A DNA stretch of 64,000 nt from Pseudomonas capeferrum (GTDB lineage: Bacteria > Pseudomonadota > Gammaproteobacteria > Pseudomonadales > Pseudomonadaceae): NCBI RefSeq assembly GCF_000731675.1, contig NZ_JMIT01000001.1, positions 1,921,526-1,985,525 of the forward strand, in the 5' to 3' direction. Shown piece after piece: positions 1 to 8,698 of this stretch; the first letter of the stretch is position 1; each line of letters starts with the position of its first letter. A program made the position numbers and the translations under genes. Under the pieces are notes generated by a model. That model did no database searches. It was not told the origin of the DNA and saw only the letters and a list, made by a program, of their open reading frames with translations.

Positions 1-455
1 TGGACGATTTCATGGCCGCGATGTGCCAGCGCCGGCCGGCCTTTCTGGGGCTGTCGCGCCGCGTGCAACCGGCTATCGATGCCGCCTTGGCGCGAGTCGG
101 CATGCTCGACAAGCGCAAACGGCGCATGGGCGCGTTGTCTGGCGGTGAGCGTCAGCGGGTGCTACTGGCCCAGGGCCTGATCCCCGAGCCGCAACTGCTG
201 GTGCTGGATGAACCCATGTCGGCCCTCGATGAAGCGGGCATCCAGGTCTTCGAACAACTGCTGCACAGTTGGCGCCAGTCCGGCACCACCGTGCTATGGA
301 TCGAGCACGACCTGCAAGCCGTGCTGCGCCTGGCCGACCGGGTCACCGGCCTGAGCCGCCAGGTATTGTTCGACGCCCCACCGGTACAGGCCCTGACCCC
401 GGAGCGCCTGCTCAGCCTGTTCTCCGTTCACCCGCGCAGCGAGAGCCTTGCCTGA
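1..455 (+). CDS. Metal-type ABC transporter ATP-binding protein, 3' part
   Basis: This is the C-terminal part of an ABC ATPase whose start lies before the window; the frame is open to the first base (codons begin at base 3). Visible motifs are the ABC signature LSGGERQR, the Walker B region LLVLDEPMSALD and the switch histidine in WIEHD. The Walker A loop is not in the window. Its stop overlaps the next start in an ATGA, so it is translationally coupled to a permease and a binding protein of the Zn/Mn (ZnuABC-like) family. It would energise import at the cytoplasmic face of the inner membrane. The metal specificity cannot be read from this piece. Confidence 0.9.
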   Translation, partial: DDFMAAMCQRRPAFLGLSRRVQPAIDAALARVGMLDKRKRRMGALSGGERQRVLLAQGLIPEPQLLVLDEPMSALDEAGIQVFEQLLHSWRQSGTTVLWIEHDLQAVLRLADRVTGLSRQVLFDAPPVQALTPERLLSLFSVHPRSESLA

Positions 456-1354
456 TGAGTTTTGAAGCATTTCGCCAACTGGTCCAGGAATGGGCCAACG
501 CCGGCTACCTGCCCGAGGCACTGGCCTACGGCTTCGTGGTCAATGCCCTGCTGGCCGGCCTGATGATCGGCCCGGTGCTGGGCGGCCTGGGCACCCTGGT
601 GGTGGTCAAGCGCTTTGCCTTCTTCTCCGAGGCGGTCGGCCATGCCGCGCTCACCGGCGTGGCTATCGGCATCCTGCTGGGCGAGCCCTATACCGGCCCC
701 TACGGCAGCCTGTTCGGCTACTGCCTGCTGTTCGGCATCCTGCTCAACTTCCTGCGCAACCGCACCGGGCTGTCGCCGGATACGCTGATCGGCGTGTTCC
801 TGTCGGTGTCCCTGGCCCTGGGCGCCAGCCTGCTGCTGATGCTGGCGGGCAAGATCAACGTGCATATCCTTGAGAACGTGCTGTTCGGCTCGGTACTGAC
901 CGTCAGTGCCCAGGACCTTATGGTGCTGGGTATCGTCGCGGTGCTGGTACTGGCCCTGGCCTTGCCCCTGTACAACCGCATCATGCTGGCCAGTTTCAAC
1001 CCGCAACTGGCGGCGGTGCGCGGGGTAGCGGTAAAGACCCTGGACTACCTGTTCGTGGTGCTGGTAACGCTGGTCACCGTGGCTTCGGTGAAGGTGATCG
1101 GGGCGATTCTGGTCGGCGCGCTGCTGGTGATACCGGCGGCGGCCGCACGCCTGGTCAGCCAGTCACTGAAGGGCTTTTTCTTCATTTCGGTGCTGATCGC
1201 CACGCTGAGCACCCTGCTCGGCATTCTGCTGCCAATCGTCTACGACCTGCCGGTGCCCTCGGGCGCGGCAATCATCCTGGTGGCCGGTATCTGCTTCGCC
1301 TTGGCCGCGCTGGCCCGCGCCCTCGTTCCACGCCTGCAAGGAAACCCGGCATGA
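455..1354 (+). CDS. Metal-type ABC transporter permease (ZnuB/MntB-like)
   Basis: A 299-residue, strongly hydrophobic protein with about eight membrane segments, typical in length and pattern of the ABC-3 permease family that carries zinc or manganese. The first segments contain GPVLGGLGTLVVVKRFAFFS, and the family region AAVRGVAVKTLDYLF sits in the second half. The ATG at 455 overlaps the ATPase stop, and its own stop overlaps the start of the binding protein, so all three are one operon. An open frame continues upstream to 269, but the ATGA coupling makes 455 the sensible start. The substrate is inferred from family only. Confidence 0.9.
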   Translation: MSFEAFRQLVQEWANAGYLPEALAYGFVVNALLAGLMIGPVLGGLGTLVVVKRFAFFSEAVGHAALTGVAIGILLGEPYTGPYGSLFGYCLLFGILLNFLRNRTGLSPDTLIGVFLSVSLALGASLLLMLAGKINVHILENVLFGSVLTVSAQDLMVLGIVAVLVLALALPLYNRIMLASFNPQLAAVRGVAVKTLDYLFVVLVTLVTVASVKVIGAILVGALLVIPAAAARLVSQSLKGFFFISVLIATLSTLLGILLPIVYDLPVPSGAAIILVAGICFALAALARALVPRLQGNPA

Positions 1355-2220
1355 ACCTGAAACAGCTGACCTTGGCACTGGCCCTGGCGGGCCTGCCCTC
1401 GCTCTCTTTCGCTACGCAAGTGCTGACCACCCTGCCCGTCACCCACAGCCTGGCCACGGCGTTGCTCGACGGTACCTCGGTGCAACTCAAGCGCGCCGCA
1501 CCCGCCAACCTGCCGGCCAGCCGCCAGCCGTCCTACTTCAGTGGCCGCGGCGGCGCCACCCTGGAGAAGGCCGCGCAACAGGCAGACGCCGTCATTGGCG
1601 TACGCTCGATCTGGCGTGACGACCCGCTGTACCCGATGGCGCGGCGCAGCAACATCCGCATCGTCGAAATTGATGCGGCGCGGCCGGTGGACGGTGCCTT
1701 GCCGGGGATTGCAGTGACCGGTGACGATGCCTACGGCGCGTACCCGTGGCTCAACCCGACCAACCTCGGGCGCATGGCCGATGTGGTGGCCAATGACCTT
1801 GAGCGCTTGTCGCCGGCTGACAAGGCGAAGATCCAAGGCAACCTGGCAGGCCTCAAGCGCCAGTTGCTGGAGTTGACGGCCAACAGCCAGACCCAGCTGG
1901 CCGAGGTCGACAACCTTACGGTGGTGAGCCTGTCCGAGCGCTTGGGGTACCTGGCCAGCGGGTTGAACCTGGATGTGGTGGAGCAGGCGCTACCGGCCGA
2001 GGGCAAGTGGGATGAAGCGGCGCTCAAGGCGCTGGGGGACAACCTGAAGAATCAGGATGTGGCGCTGGTGCTCGACCACCGCCAGCCGGATGCCGCAGTG
2101 GCCGAGGTGATCAAGGCCTCTGGGGCGACGCTGTTGGTGGTGGAGAGTGATGCCGATGATGCTGTGGCAGGGTTGAAGGCCAGTGTCGAGCAGGTGGTTG
2201 GAGCATTGACCGAAAGCTGA
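1351..2220 (+). CDS. ABC transporter substrate-binding protein, ZnuA-like (cluster A-I)
   Basis: A 289-residue periplasmic binding protein with a clear signal peptide ending in SLSFA near residue 21. Position and general pattern place it in the zinc/manganese-binding family (PF01297-like). It is odd: where ZnuA has a metal-ligand histidine in the EHDY region, this protein reads SRQPSYFSGR, and the usual PHxWLDP motif reads AYPWLNP. Only two histidines are visible in the whole protein (PVTHS and LDHRQ), and there is no His-rich loop. The transporter may therefore bind something other than zinc, or use other ligands. Last gene of the operon; a hairpin follows at 2231. Confidence 0.8.
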   Translation: MNLKQLTLALALAGLPSLSFATQVLTTLPVTHSLATALLDGTSVQLKRAAPANLPASRQPSYFSGRGGATLEKAAQQADAVIGVRSIWRDDPLYPMARRSNIRIVEIDAARPVDGALPGIAVTGDDAYGAYPWLNPTNLGRMADVVANDLERLSPADKAKIQGNLAGLKRQLLELTANSQTQLAEVDNLTVVSLSERLGYLASGLNLDVVEQALPAEGKWDEAALKALGDNLKNQDVALVLDHRQPDAAVAEVIKASGATLLVVESDADDAVAGLKASVEQVVGALTES

Positions 2221-2230
2221 CGCCTGGTGC

Positions 2231-2257
2231 TAGGAGCGCCCTTGCCGGGCGCTCCTA
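2231..2257. terminator. Hairpin after the metal ABC operon
   Basis: Perfect 10-bp arms (TAGGAGCGCC and its complement) with a 7-base loop, 11 bases after the binding-protein stop and before a convergent gene. There is no clear T-tract directly after it. The TAGGAGC end is shared with the dispersed REP-type repeats elsewhere in the window. Confidence 0.55.
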
Positions 2258-2272
2258 CACAAGGTTTTAGCG

Positions 2273-3355
2273 CTAGCGCTTCATGCACCGCTGATAACGC
2301 TCATCCACCCTGCCGGCGAACCACGCGGTGGTCAGTTTGCGGGTAATTTTCGGGCTCTTCAGCTGAATCCCAGGCAGTACCGCACGCGGCACCGGCTTGC
2401 CCGCCGCTGCATCCGCCAAGGCGAATACCCCGCTGTACAGCTTGCTGTCTTCAAAGGCCAGGCTGTCGCCCAATTCCAGCTGGCTGCGAATCTGCGGGTT
2501 GCGCAACCCCAGCTTCACCCCCAGCTTGCGCGCCGCCTGCTCGGTGGTCCCTGGCATGATCGCGCCTGGGGCAATCAAGTCCCCGTCCAAGGCCAGGTTG
2601 GCACCCGCCACCTTGCTCAGCGCAGCCTGAAACGCCGCATTGCGGCTGGCGTACCAGCCTGCGTTGAAATCTGCGAAACGGTACAGCTGGCGGTCGTAAT
2701 GCACCGGGTAGCCGAGTAGGTGGGCAATCCCGAAATACATGCCCCCACGCCGGCTGAACACTTCCTGGCGTACCGTGCCGTCGTAGGTGTAGGGGTAACC
2801 CTTGGCATGCTGTTCGGCAAATTCGATGCTCACCTGCATCGGCCCGCCGGTGTGCACCGGGTTGAGCCCGCCCAGCAAGGTCTTGCCCAATGGCAGGCGG
2901 GCAATGACTTCATCGAACAGTGCACTCAGCTGCTTCTCGCTGCGTACCGCAAGTAGCCGCTGCTGATAGGTTTGGCCGTTGCCGGACGGCGTTTTCAGTG
3001 CACCATCGACCAGCAAGCGCGGGATGTGCAGGCGCGCGGCGCGGCGGTCGATCTCGTCACGGGCGATACGCCCCAGGTTGGGCACCTGCGGGTCGGCATT
3101 GAAGGTCGACTCTTGCTCGGTCACCGCCAGTACCGCGCACAAGTTGCTCTTGCTGGGGGCAATCCGCTGGGCTTCGAAGGCCTGCTGAATGTCCTTGGCC
3201 CAGCCCTCACGGTCCTTGGCCTGAGCGGGTAAAAGCCGCAGCAACTGCGCACGCACCTTGGCCGGGTCCGCTTCTGGTTCTTCTTCACGGCGCCCGGCAC
3301 AGCCTTGCAGCAGCGCCAGGGCCATCAGCCCCGCCGCCAGTAACCGCGCGTTCAG
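2273..3355 (-). CDS. DUF1615-like lipoprotein
   Basis: From the ATG at 3325 only eight residues would precede the cysteine of LLQGC, too short for a signal peptide. Reading back to a CTG at 3355 (overlapping the TGA of the upstream gene, with GGTGAG just before it) gives MNARLLAAGLMALALLQGC, a good lipoprotein signal with a positive residue at 4. An in-frame stop lies three codons before that CTG, so 3355 is the earliest start possible. The mature protein (about 340 residues) has the features I associate with DUF1615, an outer-membrane lipoprotein family with a lysozyme-like look (VTEQESTF, RRGGMYFGIAHLLGYP). The function is not established. Last gene of the minus-strand unit starting at MbtH. 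Confidence 0.75.
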   Translation of the reverse strand: MNARLLAAGLMALALLQGCAGRREEEPEADPAKVRAQLLRLLPAQAKDREGWAKDIQQAFEAQRIAPSKSNLCAVLAVTEQESTFNADPQVPNLGRIARDEIDRRAARLHIPRLLVDGALKTPSGNGQTYQQRLLAVRSEKQLSALFDEVIARLPLGKTLLGGLNPVHTGGPMQVSIEFAEQHAKGYPYTYDGTVRQEVFSRRGGMYFGIAHLLGYPVHYDRQLYRFADFNAGWYASRNAAFQAALSKVAGANLALDGDLIAPGAIMPGTTEQAARKLGVKLGLRNPQIRSQLELGDSLAFEDSKLYSGVFALADAAAGKPVPRAVLPGIQLKSPKITRKLTTAWFAGRVDERYQRCMKR

Positions 3356-3903
3356 GGCTGCTCACCGACCAGGTAGGTCTTGCTGATATGGCGGAACAGC
3401 GGATGGCTGGCACTGCCCATCAGCTCGAACAGCACCATCTCGCGGGTCACGATGTGCGCCCCGGCTGCGCGCATGCGCGCCAGGCCTGCAGCCTTGCTGG
3501 CGGCCGTGCGGCTGTCACAGGCATCCTCGACCACGAACACCTGCTTGCCCAACGCCAACAGGCCGAGCACGGTCTGCAACACGCAAACGTGGGTTTCCAT
3601 GCCGCAGACGATCACCTGCTCACGCGCCATCAGGCTGGCCGGCAGGCACTCGGCGGCCACACAGGAAAAATGGCTTTTTTCCACTACCTCGGCAGCGGGC
3701 GACGCAGCAATCAGCTCTGCCAACGTATGGCCAAGCCCTTTGGGGTACTGCTCGGAAACCACGGTGGGCAGCTCCAGCTCGGCAGTCGCCGCCAACAACC
3801 AGCGCGCCCGCGCGCGGGTGCCTTCAGGGTCGCTCATGGCGCCGATGAGTTTATCCTGGATGTCGACGACCAGCAGCGTGGCCTTGTGTGGATCGATCAG
3901 CAT
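3352..3903 (-). CDS. Isochorismatase-family cysteine hydrolase
   Basis: A 183-residue alpha/beta hydrolase of the isochorismatase-like family. The presumed Asp-Lys-Cys triad is visible as VVDIQ near the N-terminus, the Lys in EKSHFSC, and the Cys in GMETHVCVLQ. I chose the ATG at 3903 because AAGGGGCAG lies just before it; the frame runs on to 3960 without a ribosome site. The size and lack of a fused carrier domain resemble YcaC- or nicotinamidase-type members rather than EntB. It lies 57 bp after the thioesterase, so it may share the iron-starvation transcript, but a direct siderophore role is only inferred from position. Confidence 0.85.
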   Translation of the reverse strand: MLIDPHKATLLVVDIQDKLIGAMSDPEGTRARARWLLAATAELELPTVVSEQYPKGLGHTLAELIAASPAAEVVEKSHFSCVAAECLPASLMAREQVIVCGMETHVCVLQTVLGLLALGKQVFVVEDACDSRTAASKAAGLARMRAAGAHIVTREMVLFELMGSASHPLFRHISKTYLVGEQP

Positions 3904-3960
3904 TGTCTGCCCCTTGCCTGGGAAAAGGCCTAGCCTCCCCCAGGCAAGCGGTGACGTCAA

Positions 3961-4680
3961 TCAGGCAGAAAGCCGATGCGGCTCAAGCGACGCGGCCAGC
4001 AGGCCGAGTACGCGGTCCTCGTGTTCGTGGATGAAGAAGTGGCTGCCGGGGAACACCTCCAACGAAAAGTGCCCCAAGGTTTCCTTGCGCCAGGCCAGCA
4101 GTTGCTCCTCGCTGGCTCGGTCATCCTCGCCACCCAGCACGTGCAGCGGGCACTGCAACGCAGGCCGCTGACGATAGGCATAACGGCCGCAGAGCAAGAA
4201 ATCGGCACGCAGAATCGGCAAGGTCAGGCTCATTAACTCGGCGTTGCCCAGTACTTCCTCTGGCGTACCGTTGAGTGCGCGCAACTCGCTGATCAGCTCA
4301 TCGTCGCTTTTAGGGTCGCGCCAGTTCTTGCCGTCATAGTCTTCACGCCGAGTAGGGGCGGCAGTGCCGCAGGCAAACAACGCCAACGGCGGCGGACAAC
4401 CCAGCGCCTGCAGCTCGTGGGCCAGCTCGAATGCCAGCAACGCGCCCAGGCTATGGCCAAGCAGTGCGTAGGGCGCGCTGGCCGCCAAACGCTGTTCGGC
4501 TGCCAGTTGCCGGGCAAGCGCCTGCATGTCGGTTTGCAGCGCTTCCCCCATGCGCGCGCCGCGCCCAGGCAGCTCCACCGGCCGCACCTGAAGCCAGGCT
4601 GGCAGCTTGCGCCGCCAGCGGCTGTAGACCATGGCGCTGGCCCCCGAGTACGGCAGGCACAGCAGGTTCAGCGTGGTCAC
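3961..4680 (-). CDS. Type II thioesterase (siderophore NRPS editing)
   Basis: A 239-residue alpha/beta hydrolase of the GrsT/thioesterase II family. It has the [11 protein letters not shown] start, the nucleophile elbow GHSLG (Ser near residue 94), and a late GSHFFIHEH histidine motif. Such enzymes clear mis-loaded acyl groups from carrier domains of non-ribosomal peptide synthetases. The start is GTG at 4680, overlapping the MbtH stop (GTGA), so the two are translationally coupled. In fluorescent pseudomonads this pairing belongs to pyoverdine production, and the promoter upstream fits that. No synthetase gene is in the window, so the partner enzyme is inferred. Confidence 0.9.
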   Translation of the reverse strand: MTTLNLLCLPYSGASAMVYSRWRRKLPAWLQVRPVELPGRGARMGEALQTDMQALARQLAAEQRLAASAPYALLGHSLGALLAFELAHELQALGCPPPLALFACGTAAPTRREDYDGKNWRDPKSDDELISELRALNGTPEEVLGNAELMSLTLPILRADFLLCGRYAYRQRPALQCPLHVLGGEDDRASEEQLLAWRKETLGHFSLEVFPGSHFFIHEHEDRVLGLLAASLEPHRLSA

Positions 4681-4898
4681 TGCGCTGCGGCTTCGGCCAT
4701 CTTCTGGCGCAGGCTCAGCGGGCGCATGTCGGTCCAGACTTCGTCGATGTAGGCCAGGCAGTCTTTTTTCAGGCCGCTCTTGCCCACTGCACGCCAGCCA
4801 GTGGGGATGGCCTTGTAGTCGGGCCAGATCGAGTATTGCTCTTCGTGGTTGACCACTACCTGGAACTGGATATCGTCGCGGTCGAAAACGGAAGTCAT
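4677..4898 (-). CDS. MbtH-family protein
   Basis: A 73-residue protein with the MbtH hallmarks: an N-terminal [10 protein letters not shown] segment, GWRAVG, and a C-terminal [15 protein letters not shown]. MbtH proteins bind adenylation domains of non-ribosomal peptide synthetases and are needed for their solubility or activity. The ATG at 4898 has AAGGAGACAG before it. It is the first gene after a PvdS-type promoter at 4960-4983 and is coupled to the thioesterase II. This marks the unit as a detached part of a pyoverdine (siderophore) system whose synthetases lie elsewhere. Confidence 0.95.
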   Translation of the reverse strand: MTSVFDRDDIQFQVVVNHEEQYSIWPDYKAIPTGWRAVGKSGLKKDCLAYIDEVWTDMRPLSLRQKMAEAAAQ

Positions 4899-4959
4899 TG
4901 CCTGTCTCCTTGAGTGATAGATGCCGATACGCGTATGGCGTAGGGCGGCTCTTAGGTAG

Positions 4960-4983
4960 ACGTAGGGCGATGCGGAAAAATTA
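4960..4983 (-). promoter_or_regulatory. Iron-starvation (PvdS-type) promoter for MbtH unit
   Basis: Reading on the minus strand, TAATT, exactly 16 bases, then CGT. The known PvdS box is TAAAT, 16-17 bases, CGT, so one of eight defined bases differs. It sits about 62 bases before the MbtH start, a suitable distance. The link to a siderophore-type operon supports the call; no pvdS gene is visible here. Confidence 0.6.
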
Positions 4984-5047
4984 GAGGGGATTTGGGGTGC
5001 ATGACGGGGGCCTTGCAGCGCCTGTGAGCCAATTCACCGATCCCGCT

Positions 5048-5449
5048 TCAAGCCCCCCGCAGCAGGTCATGGTCATCAAGCAACCGATAAGCCACCTGCG
5101 GATTACGCTCCAACCCCCGCCGAATCGCTGCCGGTATCAACTGCCGGGTCTTGCGGCACAACCCCGGTTGCTCATCCAGCTCGATCACGATCCCGCGCAT
5201 GGTCCGCACTTCGTTGAACCCAGGCGCAATGCGCACACGAATACCCAGGTTCTCGTACATCCGTTGCTGCAGCCGCTGCAGGTCATCCAGGTCCTTGAGG
5301 TTTTCCAACCGCTCGATCAGGCGTTTTTCTTCCTGCCGGGTAAGCAGGAGGATGCGCTGCGCCGCCGGCGGGTGCTCGGCCAGGTGCTCGCGGCCGCAGT
5401 TACAGGCACCAGGGGGGCAAGGTTGGCGAAGGCTGGGTGCTGTGCTCAT
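5048..5449 (-). CDS. Uncharacterised cysteine-containing small protein
   Basis: A 133-residue soluble protein I do not recognise with certainty. The N-terminus has a cysteine cluster (CPPGACNC) that could bind a metal. The middle is helical and charged (RQEEKRLIERLENLKDLDDL, coiled-coil-like) and the end is basic. The frame is open back to 5548, but the ATG at 5449 gives the conserved-looking MSTAPSLRQP start; the upstream part looks like untranslated sequence. It is monocistronic, divergent from purU and separated from it by 240 bp. I assign no function. Confidence 0.6.
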   Translation of the reverse strand: MSTAPSLRQPCPPGACNCGREHLAEHPPAAQRILLLTRQEEKRLIERLENLKDLDDLQRLQQRMYENLGIRVRIAPGFNEVRTMRGIVIELDEQPGLCRKTRQLIPAAIRRGLERNPQVAYRLLDDHDLLRGA

Positions 5450-5593
5450 GGGCCAAGCATAGCGCGTGCCGGCCTCTTCGCAGGTACACCCACCCTGACA
5501 GGGAGGGCGCAGCCTTAAAAACTTTCCTGCCAGGATAAAAAGTTTCACAAACCCCTAGACCGCAACCCACCTCTTCGCCTATAAATCGCCTAA

Positions 5594-5610
5594 AGGAAAT
5601 TAATATTCCT
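5594..5610. promoter_or_regulatory. Inverted repeat upstream of purU
   Basis: AGGAA, seven bases, TTCCT, with a further T-A pair inside, in an AT-rich stretch about 80 bases before the purU start. The size would suit an operator for the one-carbon operon, but no matching regulator is identified. Confidence 0.25.
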
Positions 5611-5689
5611 ACGAAGAAACACTTTTCACCACCCCGCGACCCCCTTTGCCCTTGTGCCGACCTGCCCCACTCCACCACGAGGCCCCGAC

Positions 5690-6556
5690 ATGCACCCCGC
5701 TCCCGATCATTTCATCCTGCGCGTCAGCTGCCCGGCCGTGTCCGGCATCGTCGCCGCAGTGACCACCTACCTGGCCGAGCACGGTTGCTACATCAGCGAA
5801 ATGGCGCAGTTCGACGACGAGGACAATGGCCGCTTCTTCATGCGCGCCGTGTTCCGCTACAACACCGGCGTGAGCGGCGACACAGCGCAACTGGAAGCGG
5901 GCTTCACCGACGTTGCCCAGCGCTTCGACATGGACTGGAGCCTGCACAGCAGCGCCCGCCCGATGCGCGTGCTGCTGATGGTCAGCAAGTTCGACCACTG
6001 CCTGTCCGACCTGCTCTACCGCCACGCCAAGGGCGAGCTGGACATGCACATCACCGCGGTGGTCTCCAACCACCTCGACCTGCGCCCCATGGCCGAGCGC
6101 CAGGGCATCCGTTTCGTCTACCTGCCGGTGACCAGGGAGACCAAGGCCGAGCAGGAGGCCGCGCTGATGCGCATCGTCGAGGACAGCGGCACCGAGCTGG
6201 TGGTACTGGCGCGTTACATGCAAATCCTCTCCGACGACCTGTGCCGCCAGCTGTCCGGCCGGGCAATCAACATCCACCACTCGTTCCTGCCCGGCTTCAA
6301 GGGTGCCAAGCCCTATCACCAGGCCTATCAGCGGGGCGTCAAGCTGATCGGTGCCACCGCCCACTACGTCACCAGCGACCTCGACGAAGGCCCGATCATC
6401 GAGCAGGAAGTGCAGCGCGTGGACCACGCCTACGCCCCCGAAAACCTGGTGGCGATCGGTCGTGACACCGAGACCATCGCGTTGTCCCGTGCGGTGAAGT
6501 ACCACCTGGAGCACCGGGTGTTCCTCAACCACGACCGCACGGTGATCTTCAAATGA
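5690..6556 (+). CDS. purU: Formyltetrahydrofolate deformylase
   Basis: A 288-residue PurU. It has an N-terminal ACT domain (residues about 5-85, [17 protein letters not shown]) and a formyl-transferase-fold catalytic domain (about 90-285). The catalytic Asn and His are visible in [14 protein letters not shown] near residue 194, and the Asp in TSDLDEGPI near 229. It hydrolyses 10-formyl-THF to formate and THF in the cytoplasm. The start at 5690 has GAGG upstream; the frame is open to 5654 without support. Its stop overlaps the folD start (ATGA). With FolD and the sarcosine oxidase-like genes it can drain one-carbon units released by N-demethylation. Confidence 0.95.
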   Translation: MHPAPDHFILRVSCPAVSGIVAAVTTYLAEHGCYISEMAQFDDEDNGRFFMRAVFRYNTGVSGDTAQLEAGFTDVAQRFDMDWSLHSSARPMRVLLMVSKFDHCLSDLLYRHAKGELDMHITAVVSNHLDLRPMAERQGIRFVYLPVTRETKAEQEAALMRIVEDSGTELVVLARYMQILSDDLCRQLSGRAINIHHSFLPGFKGAKPYHQAYQRGVKLIGATAHYVTSDLDEGPIIEQEVQRVDHAYAPENLVAIGRDTETIALSRAVKYHLEHRVFLNHDRTVIFK

Positions 6557-7464
6557 ACGCCACCCTCAGCGTCAAACTGATCGACGGCAAGGCCACCGCC
6601 GCGCGGGTATTGGCTGAAGTCCGAGAGCAGGTGCAGACCTTGCGCCAGGGCGGCGTGCAACCGGGCCTGGCCGTTGTGCTGGTGGGGGCAGATGCCGCCA
6701 GCCAGGTGTATGTGCGCAACAAGGTGCTGCGTGCCGAGGAAGTGGGCATCCACTCGCTGGAACATCGCCTGCCCGCCGACACCTCCCAGGCGCACCTGCT
6801 GACCCTTATAGGCCGGCTCAACCGCGACAGCGCGGTCAACGGCATCCTCGTGCAGTTGCCACTGCCGGCGCATATCGACGCACACCGCGTGCTGCAGGCC
6901 ATCAGCCCGCTCAAGGACGTGGATGGCTTTCACAGTGAAAACGTCGGCGGCCTGGCCCAGGGCCGCGATGTGCTCACCCCTTGCACGCCCAGTGGCTGCA
7001 TGCGCCTGCTGCGCGATGCCTGCGGTGAGTTGCGCGGCAAGCATGCGGTGGTGGTCGGCCGCTCGAACATCGTCGGCAAACCCATGGCGGCGTTGCTGTT
7101 GCAGGCCGACTGCACGGTGACCGTGGTGCACTCGCGCAGCCACGACCTGCCAACGTTGTGCCGCCAGGCCGACATCCTCGTTGCGGCGGTCGGCAAGCCA
7201 CGGTTGATCGGTGCCGACTGGCTCAAGCCCGGCGCGGTGGTGATCGACGTGGGCATCAACCGCATCGATGAACACGGCCGCAGCCGCCTGGTCGGCGATG
7301 TCGACTTTGCCGCCGCCTTGCCCCAGGTCGCCGGCATCACCCCGGTGCCCGGCGGCGTCGGCCCGATGACCATCGCCTACCTGATGAAAAACACCCTGCT
7401 CGCCCTCGACCTGCAACAACAGGCCGCCCAACAGGAGCGCACCGCATGCCTTTCGCCCTGCTGA
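6553..7464 (+). CDS. folD: Methylenetetrahydrofolate dehydrogenase/cyclohydrolase
   Basis: A 303-residue FolD, slightly longer than the usual 280-290. The catalytic Lys is in YVRNK (residue 57), followed by VQLPLP near 101, the KDVDGF motif, the Rossmann segment [11 protein letters not shown] and the late PGGVGPMT motif. It oxidises 5,10-methylene-THF with NADP and opens the methenyl ring to 10-formyl-THF. The start overlaps the purU stop and the last 19 bases overlap soxB, so it is a dedicated operon copy and probably not the housekeeping folD. Confidence 0.93.
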   Translation: MNATLSVKLIDGKATAARVLAEVREQVQTLRQGGVQPGLAVVLVGADAASQVYVRNKVLRAEEVGIHSLEHRLPADTSQAHLLTLIGRLNRDSAVNGILVQLPLPAHIDAHRVLQAISPLKDVDGFHSENVGGLAQGRDVLTPCTPSGCMRLLRDACGELRGKHAVVVGRSNIVGKPMAALLLQADCTVTVVHSRSHDLPTLCRQADILVAAVGKPRLIGADWLKPGAVVIDVGINRIDEHGRSRLVGDVDFAAALPQVAGITPVPGGVGPMTIAYLMKNTLLALDLQQQAAQQERTACLSPC

Positions 7465-8687
7465 AATACGGCCTGAGTGCCGACTACCCGGTAGAAGTCG
7501 ACCTGCCACCCCCTTGCGACCTCAAGCCGCACTACGACGTGGTGATCATCGGTGGCGGCGGCCACGGGCTGGCCATCGCCTATTACCTGGCCAAGTACCA
7601 CGGCATCACCAACGTCGCGGTGCTGGAAAAGGCCTACCTAGGCGGCGGCAACACCGCACGCAACACGGCGGTGATCCGCTCCAACTACCTCACCAGCGAG
7701 GGCGTGCGCTTCTACGCAGAATCCGTGCGGATGTTCCAGAACCTGTCCAACGAGTTCGACTTCAACATCATGTACTCCGAGCGCGGCCAGCTCACCCTGG
7801 CGCACACCGACGCCACCGTGCGGGCCTTCCGCCAGCGGGCCGAGGTCAACAAGCACTTCGGCGGGCGCACCGAGATGATCGACCGCCAGCAGATTCGCGA
7901 GCTGGTGCCGAGCCTCAACCTCGACCCCGGCCACCTGCCGGTGCTGGCTGGGCTGTGGCATATCGACGGCGCCACCGCGCGCCACGACGCCGTGGCCTGG
8001 GGCTATGCCAAGCAGGCGGCCAAGCGCGGTGTGCAGATCCACCAGCTGACCGAAGTGCAGGAGCTGCTGATCCGCAACGGGCGCATCGAGGCGGTCAAGA
8101 CCAACCGCGGCACCGTGCAGTGCGGTTGCGTGGTGCAGGCGGTGGCCGGGGCCAGTTCGCTATTGATGGCCAAGGCCGGCATCCGCGCGCCGATCCACAC
8201 CTACCCGCTGCAGGCCATGGTCACTCAGCCGTTCAAGCCGTTTCTCGATCCGCTGGTCAGCTCGTCGGCGCTGCACTGCTACGTGCAGCAGACCAGCCGT
8301 GGCGAAATCGTCTTCGGCGGCGGCTCCGACCCGTACCCGCTGTACAACACCCGCTCCACCCTCGACCTCAAGGAAAGCCTGCTGGCCCACGCCATCGAGA
8401 TGTTCCCGTTCATGGCCAACGCCAAGCTGATGCGCCAATGGGCCGGGAGCACCGACATGACCCCGGACTACAGCCCGATCATGGGCCTGTCGCCGGTCGA
8501 CAACTACTACCTGGACGCCGGCTGGGGTACCTGGGGCTTCAAGGCCACGCCCATCTGCGGCAAGACCATGGCCGAGCTGGTCGCCAGTGGCGGCAAGGTG
8601 CCAGAGATGATCGCGCCGTTCGCCCTGGAGCGCTTCAGCCGCTTCCAGCAAGTCAACGAGATGGGCGCGACTGCGGCCAGCCACTAG
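7446..8687 (+). CDS. soxB: Sarcosine oxidase beta subunit-like (FAD/FMN amine oxidase)
   Basis: A 413-residue flavoprotein of the heterotetrameric sarcosine oxidase beta family. The FAD-binding GGGGHG sits at residues 36-41, GGGNTARN follows near 66-73, and the His used for covalent FMN in the family is kept in [13 protein letters not shown] (His180). The N-terminus differs from classical SoxB. The start at 7446 lies inside the end of folD, so the genes are coupled. It is followed 11 bp later by the delta subunit. The likely reaction is oxidative N-demethylation of sarcosine or a related N-methyl amine. Confidence 0.88.
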   Translation: MPFALLKYGLSADYPVEVDLPPPCDLKPHYDVVIIGGGGHGLAIAYYLAKYHGITNVAVLEKAYLGGGNTARNTAVIRSNYLTSEGVRFYAESVRMFQNLSNEFDFNIMYSERGQLTLAHTDATVRAFRQRAEVNKHFGGRTEMIDRQQIRELVPSLNLDPGHLPVLAGLWHIDGATARHDAVAWGYAKQAAKRGVQIHQLTEVQELLIRNGRIEAVKTNRGTVQCGCVVQAVAGASSLLMAKAGIRAPIHTYPLQAMVTQPFKPFLDPLVSSSALHCYVQQTSRGEIVFGGGSDPYPLYNTRSTLDLKESLLAHAIEMFPFMANAKLMRQWAGSTDMTPDYSPIMGLSPVDNYYLDAGWGTWGFKATPICGKTMAELVASGGKVPEMIAPFALERFSRFQQVNEMGATAASH

Positions 8688-8698
8688 AGGAACGCACG

